Assembly (NCBI GenBank): GCA_028386065.3
Contig: JAKUCV010000435.1
Location: forward strand, 124,287-188,286
From: Turnera subulata
Lineage: Eukaryota > Streptophyta > Magnoliopsida > Malpighiales > Passifloraceae
Reading direction: 5' to 3'
DNA length: 64,000 bases
The first letter of the stretch is position 1; every line of letters begins with the position of its first letter. The notes beneath the pieces were generated by a model. The model was not told the origin of the DNA. It made no database searches and saw only the letters and a list, made by a program, of their open reading frames with translations. The position numbers and the translations under genes were made by a program. Positions 40,930 to 51,175 of the stretch are shown one piece after another.

Positions 40930-42635
40930 CTTCCTACTGACTACTCTCTTCTCTTCTCTCTCGACTCGTCTTGCTAGTGTGAAAAATGGATAAGAGCAGC
41001 TTAACGATAAGGAAGAATTTATTAGCTTTTCTTCTTTAGGATATTACTATGGTACTGGTACCAATATCGGGAAACAAAAATTAAAGGTTTTGAAAACCGA
41101 ATCGGACATTGAACCGGCTAAGGGATATGTTTAAGAAAATTAGGTCCAACTGGATTTGACTCGCGGGCCGGCCGTTTTATTAAGAGATACTAATTTTTTA
41201 TGAGAACAATACAAATTTATTTATGATGTTAAATATTTACAAAAATAACTAATAGATAATTAAAATTATTTTTTATGTTATATTATGAATTTAATAAAGT
41301 GAAAATGATAAAAACTTAAATTAGTATTAATATAAATTATTTCTAAAAAGTTAGGATATTATACATTAAAATTTTGCTTATATATGTATATATAGTTTTT
41401 AATGTTTTAAAAATTAAAATTAAAGTCATTCTCAATACATAATAAAATTTATCTAAAAATAACATAAATTTGTAATAATCTAGTTGGTTGGAGGCTTTAA
41501 ATGTCATAGGATGTCAAGGGTTCAAATCTTAATAAAAAACCGACCAATTCTTCTCATTGTTATCTGTTAAAAACCATAAAGAAAACTGTTGCAAGTCTGA
41601 CCGGAACATGAGTGGTTCTGGTTGAGGCGGTCGGTCTAGTTCGGTTTCAATAACCTTGAAAAAAATGATAGTAATTATACTATTTAGGAAAAAAAAAAAC
41701 AATACTATTGAAAAAACTAGCTTAATTTTGTACATGTGTTGGTCATTAATATATATCTTTTCTGAGGGTCATTGTAAAGAGTTCTATTCAATAATGACAG
41801 GGAATATCCCCGCTCAAAATATACTGCAAAACAGAATGAAATAGACAATTACAGATATGAATTCAAGCAAGGAACTTAATGTCTCAAAATTGGTAGAGTT
41901 CCTACAACTAAGAACACAAATTACAAGGATGGAGACTAGACAAGCCACAAAATCGCAATTTCATGTTTAGACAAATCAAAAATGTCAGCAAGCAACATGC
42001 AAAAAATACTTTATACTTAATATTTTTTTGTCTTACTTTATACTTAATATTTTATACTTAAGACAATCCTTTGAAGAATCAAACAGGACCAAAATGATAA
42101 TGGAAACTACGACAAATAATAGAGTAGGAGGACACCGAAGATCCTTTCACATTAGGGGATATGTTTATGCAAGAACCAAGAAAAGCTTCATATGCAGAAG
42201 TCTGCAAACATCCACTAAATTATGTTCCCTTATCTAGTAGAAATTTTTACCCGTACTCGAACTCAAAATTTTAAATCCTATTCAAGACCCAAAATTTGGG
42301 ATGGATAGAGGCTTTCCCACTCCAGGATCAAAGCAGACGGCCACTAAAATAGCATGATTAATCGGTCATTTGCTATGCATTATGATTTGAAAAACTTTTA
42401 CTAATCTTTGCATTGTTGATATTAATGTATAAAAATTCTAATTTTAATGATGTGAATAATAAATTTGATAGACTACAGTTGGATTTTAAATAATAAAAAC
42501 TATTTCGATACAATTTTACTTTAAATGGAGAATTGATAAAATATGTAAAAAAAGAAATTATTACTGAAGTTTTAACAATACTTATTTAAATATTAAAAAT
42601 TTTGAGCAATACGATTTAAATATTAACAGCATTAG
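40930..42635. other. PPR spacer, AT-rich, no gene
   Basis: 40930-41475 is the duplicated 5' flank of the large PPR gene. Around 41480-41530 a SINE-like head (tagttggttggaggcttt, gggttcaaatctt) is visible, without a proven end. 42125-42265 matches 17755-17900. The rest is AT-rich without coding signal. Confidence 0.5.
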
Positions 42636-44326
42636 GCTTCATCAAATGCTTTTCCATAGTTTGTAATAGCACTAATGCCTCATCACCTCGTAGTTTGCAA
42701 TAGCACTAATGCCTCATCACCACGCCCTAGCTTCTTTAAACAATCTACCAAAGTGGAATAAGTGAAAGCATCTGTGAAATTCCTGTACGAAACATACCAT
42801 CGAAGACTCCCTTGGCTTCATCTATCTTTTGTGTCTTACAGTATCCATTTATGAGGATGTTGTAACTACCAAGACTAGGCGCGCAACCAGTGCTCACCAT
42901 CACATCAAACACTTCTCTCGTTTTGTCCATTTCTCCGCGCGAACAATATTCCATCCATGAGCGAGCTGCAAGTGATGACATTGGGGCGGATACCCAATTG
43001 ATCCATTGTTTCGAGCAAAGCTTGAACCTCCAAAGTCCTGCCTACTTTCCGAAAAGCATCGATCAATATATTAAAGGTTAACACATCTGGTTTGACATCC
43101 GAAGCCAACATTTCAGAGAGCAAATTACAAGCTTCCCTGTGCTGGCCTGAATTGCAGAGACCTCGAATCAACCCATTGTAAGTGACAACATCTGGTGAAA
43201 TTCCTGCATGAGACATTTCCTTGAAAAGTTGTTTAGCCTCATCCATCTTTTGCACCTTGCAGTACCCATTAATGAGGATGTTGTGAGTACGAAGATTAGG
43301 AGTGCAACCCTTGCTTATCATCAGATCAAACACTTCTCTAGCTTTATCCATTTCTCCGCAGGAACAATACCCATGCATTACTGAATTGTAAGTGACCACA
43401 TCAGGACGGATACCCCAGCGATCCATTGTTTCGAGCAAAGCTTGACTCTCCGAAAACCTGCCTTCTCTGCAAAATGCATCGACCAATGTGCTGAAAGTGA
43501 CAACATCAGGCGAAATTCCAGCACAAGACATCTCCTTCAAAACTTCCTTAGCTTCATCTATCTTCTGCATCTTACAGTATCCATTAATGAGGGTGGTGTA
43601 ACTTCGAAGATTAGGTTTGCAACCAGTGCTCATCATCAGATCAAACACTTCTCTAGCTGTATCCATTTCTCCCCCCCAAACAATATCCATGCACTAGTGA
43701 ACTGTAGGTGACGACATTGGGACGGATACCCCATTGATCCATTGTTTGGAGCAAAGCATGGGCGTCTGAAGTCCTACCTTGTTTGCAAAAAGCATCGACC
43801 AATATACTAAAGGTGACAACGTCAGGAGCAATCCCTCTGTTGATCATTTCGGAGAGGGCATCCAAACCCTGAGAAACGCGTCCTTTCCCTTTCTCCATTC
43901 TCCCCCTTAGCAACCCAACAACAGAATCGGTTTTCCCAGTCTTGCATAAGCAATTCACCAAAATGGAGAGTGTATAAGCATCGGGAGAGGGTCCTCGCTG
44001 TAAGATTTGTTCGGACAGAGAGATTACTGTATCATAATGTCTCATCCGGACAAGGTCTGATAATAATTGAGTGAATTTGCGAATGTCAGGCGAAGGAACC
44101 TCATCAAGCATTCTACGGAAGGAAGACAAGGCATCCTCCACACTAGCATGTGGGGGTTTGGTTTTGGGATTGATGTATTTGCGTCTGGGGTTGTGTTTAC
44201 TATTGTGTCCCCCTCCTCCACTGGAGGGTTTCTGTGTCTCCCCACTACTACTATCATAAGTACAAAGAACAAGACGAGAAGACGACTTACCGGCGACGAC
44301 GACGGAGTAACTCAGGCGAGGAAGGG
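42636..44326 (-). pseudogene. RFL-type PPR pseudogene with two frameshifts and a 3' deletion
   Basis: The leader (AGKSSSRLVLCTYDSSS) is in frame with the first PPR part from about 44326, but the MEQ start is missing, so the 5' end is truncated. The frame MEDALSSFRRMLDEVPSPD (44141) continues through about four motifs. It breaks at a C-run in tctcccccccaaac near 43672, where relatives have a shorter run. A second part (43690-42950) keeps about seven motifs and breaks at an extra t in aatattccatcc near 42949. A third part ends after GVFDGMFRTGIS, where a deletion fuses it to the last motif. The final 100 bp contain a tandem duplication of agcactaatgcctcatcacc. About 12 motif remnants are recognisable in total. 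Confidence 0.85.
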
Positions 44327-44349
44327 ATGTTGTTATTGTTGATATTTTC

Positions 44350-45524
44350 CAAATCTTTCTTTCTTAGTGGTTGCCAAATGCAATCAGGAGGAAGGAATGC
44401 TTTTTGCACAACTTAATAGCCCTACTAAACAAATTTTTGTCGCATGAGATGAGGACGTTGAAGGCCTATTTATATTGGTGGATTATTTTTGTTGAAGGTT
44501 TGTCCTCGTGATTGATCTCAACCAATAAGAATGTTATTTCCACCAGAAATTTGCCCTCCTGACCTATGTCTGTACCTAGTTATGACGGGTGAATCTCGGA
44601 GATTTTCTGCATAGATAAAGATTCGAACTCAAGACGTGCTTAAGAAAAACATGCCATTGGTACAAAATGACAATCTCTAATTGCATGAATAGAAATATCC
44701 ACCTCACATTCACAATTAGAACATGATGGGGAGGAAGTCATTGGTCTAGTATGTCTCATTTTGTTTGTTTGGAGCTGATCACGGTAGCGGAGGCAGAGGA
44801 AGGCACAAATCCTTACTGGTCCTTGCCTGAGTGATCACAAATTCACTATCTATGACTTGGCTGTCAGTTGTGATTTTCTAAGGCTGCATAGGCTGATTTC
44901 ACATAAAAGGTTTCTTTAGCATCATCTTATCAAAATGCTACATCATTTCTTAGAAGAGAGAGGATGAAAACGTTGATTCTGTCTAAAATTTGAGGAACAA
45001 AGAACATATCTAAAACATATCTGCACAAGATTATTGTCATTACAGCTTAAAAAATGATGACAATAATCATAGCAAGCACACAGAAGCCTGCAAAAATCCA
45101 CTGCAACGCTAATTCATCCACTAGAATACATTTGCTTCCCCACAGCCATCTCTGTCATTCTCAAATGGAGATGATCATCATCAGATTAAAGATGCAGTAA
45201 GAGCTCTGTAGTGGTGGCATCTGTTGAGAATCCCCTACCCTCCTTGAGGAATTGAGCTGCTATTGATATATCCCAGGGTAGAACCAACCCTTGTATTACA
45301 ACATTGTACAGCAACTTTCCAGTGAGCAGCCATCCTTTTCCGGTTTTCTGAAACCTTATATGCTTCATGGTGGAACCCTTTCTTGCAAAGTCAATTCCTC
45401 ATTAGGCAACATGTCCAGCGACCTGGTAGCAAGACTTTTCCTATAGAGAGTTGAACAGTTCTTCCAGCATGTCAAAGAAATCTCAAATTGCACATCCCAC
45501 GAATAAGGATGTTATAGCTCTATA
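44350..45524. other. Spacer with a SINE-like remnant and a fossil PPR carboxyl tail
   Basis: Around 44505-44680 the minus strand shows a B-box-like GAGTTCGAATCTT and an A-box-like part, but no clear target duplication. 45186-45368 on the minus strand reads KLLYNVVIQGLVLPWDISIA and STDATTTELLLHL. This resembles the end of longer RFL proteins and lies downstream of, and out of frame with, the gene at 45525. No complete gene is present. Confidence 0.5.
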
Positions 45525-47177
45525 TTACGCTTCACCAAAATGCTTTTCCATGGTTTGCAATAGCACCAATGCCTCTTCATCACGCCCTAGCTTCTGTAAA
45601 CCATCTACCAAAGTGAAATAAGTTATTGCATCCGGGGTTGGGCCATTTGCATTCATTTCCTCAACAAGCTGTATGGCCTCACCTATCTTTTGTTTCTTAC
45701 AGTATCCCTTTATGAGGATGCTGTAACTATGAAGATTAGGTGTGCAACCAGCGCTGATCATCAGATCAAACACTTCTCTAGCTTTATCCGTTTCTCCGAG
45801 TGAACAATATCCATCCATTAGCGAACTGTAAGTGATGACATCGGGACTTATACCCCATCGACCCATTGTTTCGAGCAAAGTTTGAGTATCCGGAGTCCTG
45901 CCTTGTTTACAGAAAGCATCAACCAAGGAGTTGAAAGTGACAACATCAGGTGAAATGCCTGAACGAGACATACCATCAAAAACTTCCGTAGCTTCGTCAA
46001 TCTTTTGCATCTTACAGTATCCGTTAATGAGGATGTTGTGAGTATGAACATCAGGCGTGCAACCCTTGCTTATCATCAGATCAAACACTTCTCTGGCTTT
46101 ATCCATTTCTCCGCAGGAACAATACCCATGCATTACTGAACTGTAAGTGACCACATTGGGACGGATACCCCACCGATCCATTGTTTCGAGCAAAGCTTGA
46201 CTGTCCGAAAACCTGCCTTCTCTGCAAAATGCATCGACCAATGTACTGAAAGTGACAACATCAGGCGAAATTCCAGCACAAGACATCTCCTTAAAAACTT
46301 CCATAGCTTCATCCATCTTCCGCGTCTTACAGTACCCGTGAATGAGGATGCTGTAACTACGAAAACTAGGTGTGCAGCCAGTGCTCTTTATCAGATCAAA
46401 CACTTCTCTAGCTTTATCCATCTCCCCCCGCGAACAATGTCCATTCATTAGTGAATTGTAAGTGACCACATCGGGACGGATACCCCATTGATCCATTGTT
46501 TTAAGCAAAGCTTGAGCGTCCTTAAACCTGCCTTGCTTGCAAAAGGCATGGATCACTATATTAAAGGTGGCAACATCAGGAGCAATCCCTCTGTTGATCA
46601 TTTCGGAGAGGACATTCAAACCCTCAAAAACGTGTTCTTTCCCTTTCCCCATTCTCCTCCTCAGCAACCCAACAACAGAATTGGTTTTCCCAGTCTTGCA
46701 TAAGCAATTCACCAAAATATTGAGTGTGTAAGCATCGGGAGTGGGCCCCCGCTGTAAGATTTGTTTGGACAGAGACATCACAGTCCCATACTGTCTCATT
46801 CCGACAAGAGTGGATAATAACGGATTGAAGTTGCGAATATCAGGCAAAGGGGACCCATCAAGCATTCTACGGCAATCCTCCAGTAATTGTCTTTGTGTTC
46901 CGGGTTTGATGTATTTGTGTCTTGGGTTGTGTTTACTACTGTGTCTCCCTCCTCCATTGTAAGTAACACTACTACTACTACTACTACTACTATCATTGTA
47001 AGTACAAAGAACAAGAAGACGAGAAGACGACTCACCGGCGGCGACGACGGAGAAACTCAGGCGAGGGAGGGATGCTGATGATGATGCTCCTGGTGGGTTT
47101 GGCCTCAATAACTGGTGGTGGTGGCAGTGAGCAAGAGAAACAGAAGAAACAGAGACGCAACAGATTGTTTGCGCCAT
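45525..47177 (-). CDS. RFL-type P-class PPR protein, about 550 residues
   Basis: Intact single-exon gene. The frame opens at 47195 (MALVGKMAQT), but the alignment with MEQRIPCVSVSS in relatives favours MAQTICCVSVSS at 47177. The leader is His/Ser-rich with a run of eight serines encoded by an ACT/AGT repeat, which fits an organelle-targeting region. Twelve P-type motifs follow from IRNFNPLLSTL to TYFTLVDGLQKLGRD; motif 2 is enlarged (RRRMGKGKEHVFEGLNVLSEM). It has no editing domain. The end MEKHFGEA is shorter than KHLVKPNTVL because the frame shifts just before the shared end, and out-of-frame remains of a longer ancestral carboxyl end lie downstream (45186-45520). It is closest to the pseudogene at 42636-44326. 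It is probably an organelle RNA-binding protein; the target is unknown. Confidence 0.9.
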   Translation of the reverse strand: MAQTICCVSVSSVSLAHCHHHQLLRPNPPGASSSASLPRLSFSVVAAGESSSRLLVLCTYNDSSSSSSSSVTYNGGGRHSSKHNPRHKYIKPGTQRQLLEDCRRMLDGSPLPDIRNFNPLLSTLVGMRQYGTVMSLSKQILQRGPTPDAYTLNILVNCLCKTGKTNSVVGLLRRRMGKGKEHVFEGLNVLSEMINRGIAPDVATFNIVIHAFCKQGRFKDAQALLKTMDQWGIRPDVVTYNSLMNGHCSRGEMDKAREVFDLIKSTGCTPSFRSYSILIHGYCKTRKMDEAMEVFKEMSCAGISPDVVTFSTLVDAFCREGRFSDSQALLETMDRWGIRPNVVTYSSVMHGYCSCGEMDKAREVFDLMISKGCTPDVHTHNILINGYCKMQKIDEATEVFDGMSRSGISPDVVTFNSLVDAFCKQGRTPDTQTLLETMGRWGISPDVITYSSLMDGYCSLGETDKAREVFDLMISAGCTPNLHSYSILIKGYCKKQKIGEAIQLVEEMNANGPTPDAITYFTLVDGLQKLGRDEEALVLLQTMEKHFGEA

Positions 47178-47358
47178 CTTGCCCACCAAAGCCAAGAAGA
47201 GTCCAGTTTGTCGTAATTAAAAGCTAATGGATAAGGAACAATTTAAATAAATACCACACACACAAAAATTAAACAATGTATAATCAGAATTCAGATGTTT
47301 GTCAAAATACTTTAAAAAAAAAAATGCTGAACTGAAATAGTCTAAAATAAAGATGTAT

Positions 47359-47366
47359 TGTTGAGA

Positions 47367-47399
<33 letters not shown>

Positions 47400-47439
47400 A
47401 CCTTAATCTGGCGCCTTAGACCAACTCGGCCATCTCAAC
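47359..47439 (-). tRNA. tRNA-Leu (anticodon AAG)
   Basis: The minus strand folds into a complete class II tRNA. The acceptor GTTGAGA pairs with TCTCAAC, the D arm is GCCGAGTTGGTCTAAGGC, the anticodon stem CCAGA/TCTGG holds loop TTAAGGT, and the TPsiC arm is GTGGG-TTCAAAT-CCCAC. The discriminator base is A. AAG reads CUU codons after conversion to inosine. A short run (tttta on the minus strand) follows within 20 bases as a pol III stop. CCA is not encoded, as expected for a nuclear gene. Confidence 0.95.
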
Positions 47440-48690
47440 ATTTGTTGTTAGCTTTTATTTAGTACTATACAACAATGTGATAAAAGCAGAAATATAATGA
47501 GAACCAAATATTAATGACTTCCTTTTCTAGAAACACCACTGGATTTTACGATTTTCTAACTTTATTTGTTTACTAATATACAAGGCATATATTGAAACCT
47601 TCCATAATCTTTTTGGAGTTTAAATTATCACATCACGTTTCTTGGACATACAATATGATCATGCCACACAGATATCAAGTTTTGAATAATTCGTAGGAGA
47701 TCATTATTAGTTAGGGGGCAAATCATTATCATACATTTCAAAATCGTTAGAATAGCCTATATTCTCGACAATTTTTTTGTTGCTTTTTGACTTAGCAAGT
47801 GAAAAATATGCCTTACTTAAGCACTAAAAAGGGGGCCTTATATGTGTCCTAGCATTGATTTTCTGAGTTTTCTAGTTCTCAATAACACCCATCGAATGAC
47901 ATGGTCACGTCCAATCTTTTTCCATTGAATTCAAGAATGAAAATCTTCCATTGTTCCTCTGTTCTTGAAATTGGCAATTTTTTCCAGTCCAATTTTATCT
48001 ACCTACATAATGGTGACGATGGAATTGTTAGGAATTACACAACATTTCAATTTCTCACAGCAGCATTAGCGGTGGATATAACAAAGAATGCACATACCAG
48101 ATGCGGATACTCAGAATATGCCAGAGAATGCTCATCTGAATAGAAGAAAGAATGACAGTGTAAGCAAAATGTGTGTACCGCCATACCAGATAATCCATTG
48201 TAATTTGTATCCTAAGTTCTCTTGTACTCCCTTGTATTGTGACATTCAGTGCTAGCATAATTTTTGACAAATTCAAGCCTTAAGTTCCTCAGATTCCGGG
48301 GACTACCTCACTGGCATTTTGGTTAGCAACCCCGAATCAATACATAACTGTTTAAGTTTGTCACTTTTCTCAATTCTTTTCTCCTTTGCACAGAGTTAGT
48401 CTTGCTGCAGTACATAGTTTCACACAGCATACAGCAGACAATACTGCACTGCAGCTAATTAACTTGCCATTACCAGTTATCACAAAATAGTCTATAATCA
48501 TGCAACTTTTTTTTAGGCTAAAAACTAGGTGGGGAGGTAAATGATATTCGAGATTCATATGTATAAGTATGAGAACTGAAGTTAATATTCTGTGTAACAA
48601 TAAAATATATATTTACAGAGCACGAATTCAATATTCATATTTACAACAAAGCAGAGAAATGCATTTTGTGAGAAAGATTCACAGAATGGC
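47440..48690. other. Intergenic, no gene seen
   Basis: AT-rich DNA with short unrelated ORFs only. Part of the right side is probably the 3' untranslated region of the ATG18-type gene. Confidence 0.5.
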
Positions 48691-51175
48691 CTATCTGGGC
48701 TGGCTTTCTGTTTTCAGAAAGCGGACATATTCCTGCTGCAGCATTTGACCACCTTGAAACGGATCGAAGCTGCACCTGTAAAAACTGGTTGTTGACAGAA
48801 GAAAAAAAGAGACTATGTTAGAGATGGAAAAAATGCATCTTCGCATTAAGAAAATAAAGATGAACAACACAATCTAAGGTTGGTGCTTTCTAATTTCCAC
48901 TCATTAGTAATAACATATATTAGCTGGACAAATTATAATAAGCACTTATCATTTTTCATAATAGTCATATCATTCTATGCATAGGTTCTTGTTTATCAAG
49001 ACCGAAAGCCAAGAACCAACAACCCCACGCATTCAATTTGATAACCAGGAAATTTATATTTTCAGGCTACAAAAGAGCAGAAATGACGCACCAAAAGGAA
49101 GAAAGTGAAATCACATACCTCCCATCCATGCCAACAATAATCACAGAATTATGAGATCCAAATGCTGCAATGTAGTGAATATCTTCAGGTAAGTGGAACT
49201 GAGCAAATGACCATTCGGAGCTGAAGTATTTCGGTAAAACCCCTGCATAGGATATTTAAGAAGAATGAGAGGCATTTGGGAGACAAATTTAGGAGGCTAA
49301 ACTAGATGTAGATTATGAACTCTAAGGTGGGTTCCTAGTCCAGATAAGAACTAGGAGGAGTAAACGAGACTCACCAACCACTTGACAGTATTTGCAAAGT
49401 AAGAAGGCATAATTCTAGAGTGTGCAACAGAGTAAAACTAATAAAATAGCTCAATTCAAACCTCATGACTGCCTTCATTCGAAGATTGTTCTATGGTTTG
49501 TTCAATTTTTCAGGTTTCATCCATTGAAATTTTGAAAATTTCCAGCATTTTCATCATATGGCTAACATGTAAAGCCTCCATCCAAAAAAATTTTCAATGT
49601 GCGTTTTCCTTTTGGGTAATAGCAAAATCAAAGGATAAAATAGGCTTTACATATAGGCCAGTGGAAAAAAATTGGTTAGAGAAGATCTCTTGTACCTCTC
49701 ATAAAAGAGAATGACGAGCCAGGATTGGAACTTGAGCTTGGAGATAAAAGAGTATCAAGTGTAGAAGACGAATTCCGCTCCAACAGAGCTGGACCTTGGG
49801 GACTAGTTGAATGATTGGATGAGTCCTCGCCAGCTACCCGAACTTTGAGACTAAAAATATGAATAGTCCCTTTGTCACTTGAAACAGCTAACCACTGGAC
49901 ATTTTTAGAGAGTGCAATACCATAAATATCTGCTCTGTCAACTCCTCTTCGTACCTACAACAAAGATGATTAGTGTTCCAAGTAAGAAAGAAAACTGTAT
50001 ACAGATTAGTTTTACAAGTTGACTTGAAAGGGGCACGTTTTACGTAGAGGGCATTAATAGAGGATGAGCTCACTCATTCTTTACCAGGTAGAAATTTTAA
50101 CTGTGATATAGAATATTCACCATGAAAAACAAAGACAAGTGCAACCAGATAGGCAATCAAGTTATCAAAATTCTTATGGAGGAATTGCACATATTGAAAG
50201 AAGGATATGGTTTGCCAGTCATACTCTGAAAAATATCTGGACATGATGAATGTTTAGACTCGATTGCAATGCTATTCAACAAACCTTCTAAGGAATCTGA
50301 TACTATTTCAAAGAACTAATATCCAGAACTTTATGATCTGATATAGCTTCCCATGAAGAAAATCCGGAAAGCAAAAATTTTGGCATAATTAAATGTTTAT
50401 GGTGAAACAAGCTTACCTCCTGCAACCGAGTTCCATCTAGTGTGTTGAAAATTCTTATCAAGGTTCCCTTTGTACTGGCGGTAGCAAGAAGCAGGCCATC
50501 CATTGTCAGGGTCAAGCATGCTATATTAGAATCATGTGCATTAACCAGCTTCATGATATTAAGCCCAAAGTGTTCAATTCGCACCTGTCCTCGGTGAACA
50601 CCTGGGCAAGCTAATACAGATGTATTAGAATGGTGAGAAAGACAGCACAGTCCCCTGGGATTTGCTAGGGTCTCAATCTGATGAAGAAGTTTCAAGTCCA
50701 TTAAACTGTAGACATATATCTTGTGCTCAAGGACAACGACAACGTGGTCTCGCCTCAATTTCACTGCACGAACCTCAGACCTAAATGAAAACTCACCAAT
50801 GCACCGGCTTTGATGATCATCCCATATCAAAACTTTGTTAGGAGGATAGTGAGAGTTAGATTCAGCACCAACAAGAGCCAATATGTTACAGCGAAACAGC
50901 ATTTCAACAATTTTGAACCCTCCACCTTTGAGATCGCGTCTAAAAGTTTCCTTAAAAGGCTCACAATTATAAATACGAAATCCATGGCTTGTACCAGCTG
51001 CAAAACAACCATAATCCTGGTTCCAGGAGACCGAAAGTAACTCTGTGTCATCATTGAGAATGGCTTCTGGCTCTGGCTGACCTAATATACCAGAAGCAAC
51101 AACATTGTCGGATTCAAAAGAGCCATGCCTCCCTTGAGGAATGAATCCTCTAGAAGTTGAAACAGTGGAACTCAT
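48691..51175 (-). CDS. ATG18C: ATG18-type autophagy protein (PROPPIN, ATG18c/d-like), 4 coding exons
   Basis: Coding exons on the minus strand are 51175-50417, 49954-49696, 49242-49119 and 48775-48691 (759+259+124+85 = 1,227 bases, 408 residues). All three introns have GT-AG ends (GAG|GTAAGC, AGAG|GTACAA, GGAG|GTATGT). The protein starts [17 protein letters not shown]40-type blades follow: [91 protein letters not shown] and [13 protein letters not shown]. The lipid-binding L/FRRG motif reads VRRG and sits just across the first exon junction. The Ser-rich loop ([15 protein letters not shown]) and the ending [15 protein letters not shown] are typical. Family role: binds PtdIns3P on autophagosome precursors and recruits other ATG factors in the cytosol. 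The subtype is inferred from overall resemblance. Confidence 0.92.

Noticed and set aside
44280..44300. Splice-donor-like GGTAAGT in the PPR leader
   Set aside because: The same codons (Gly-Lys-Ser) are part of the continuous leader frame in intact family members; no matching acceptor is needed.
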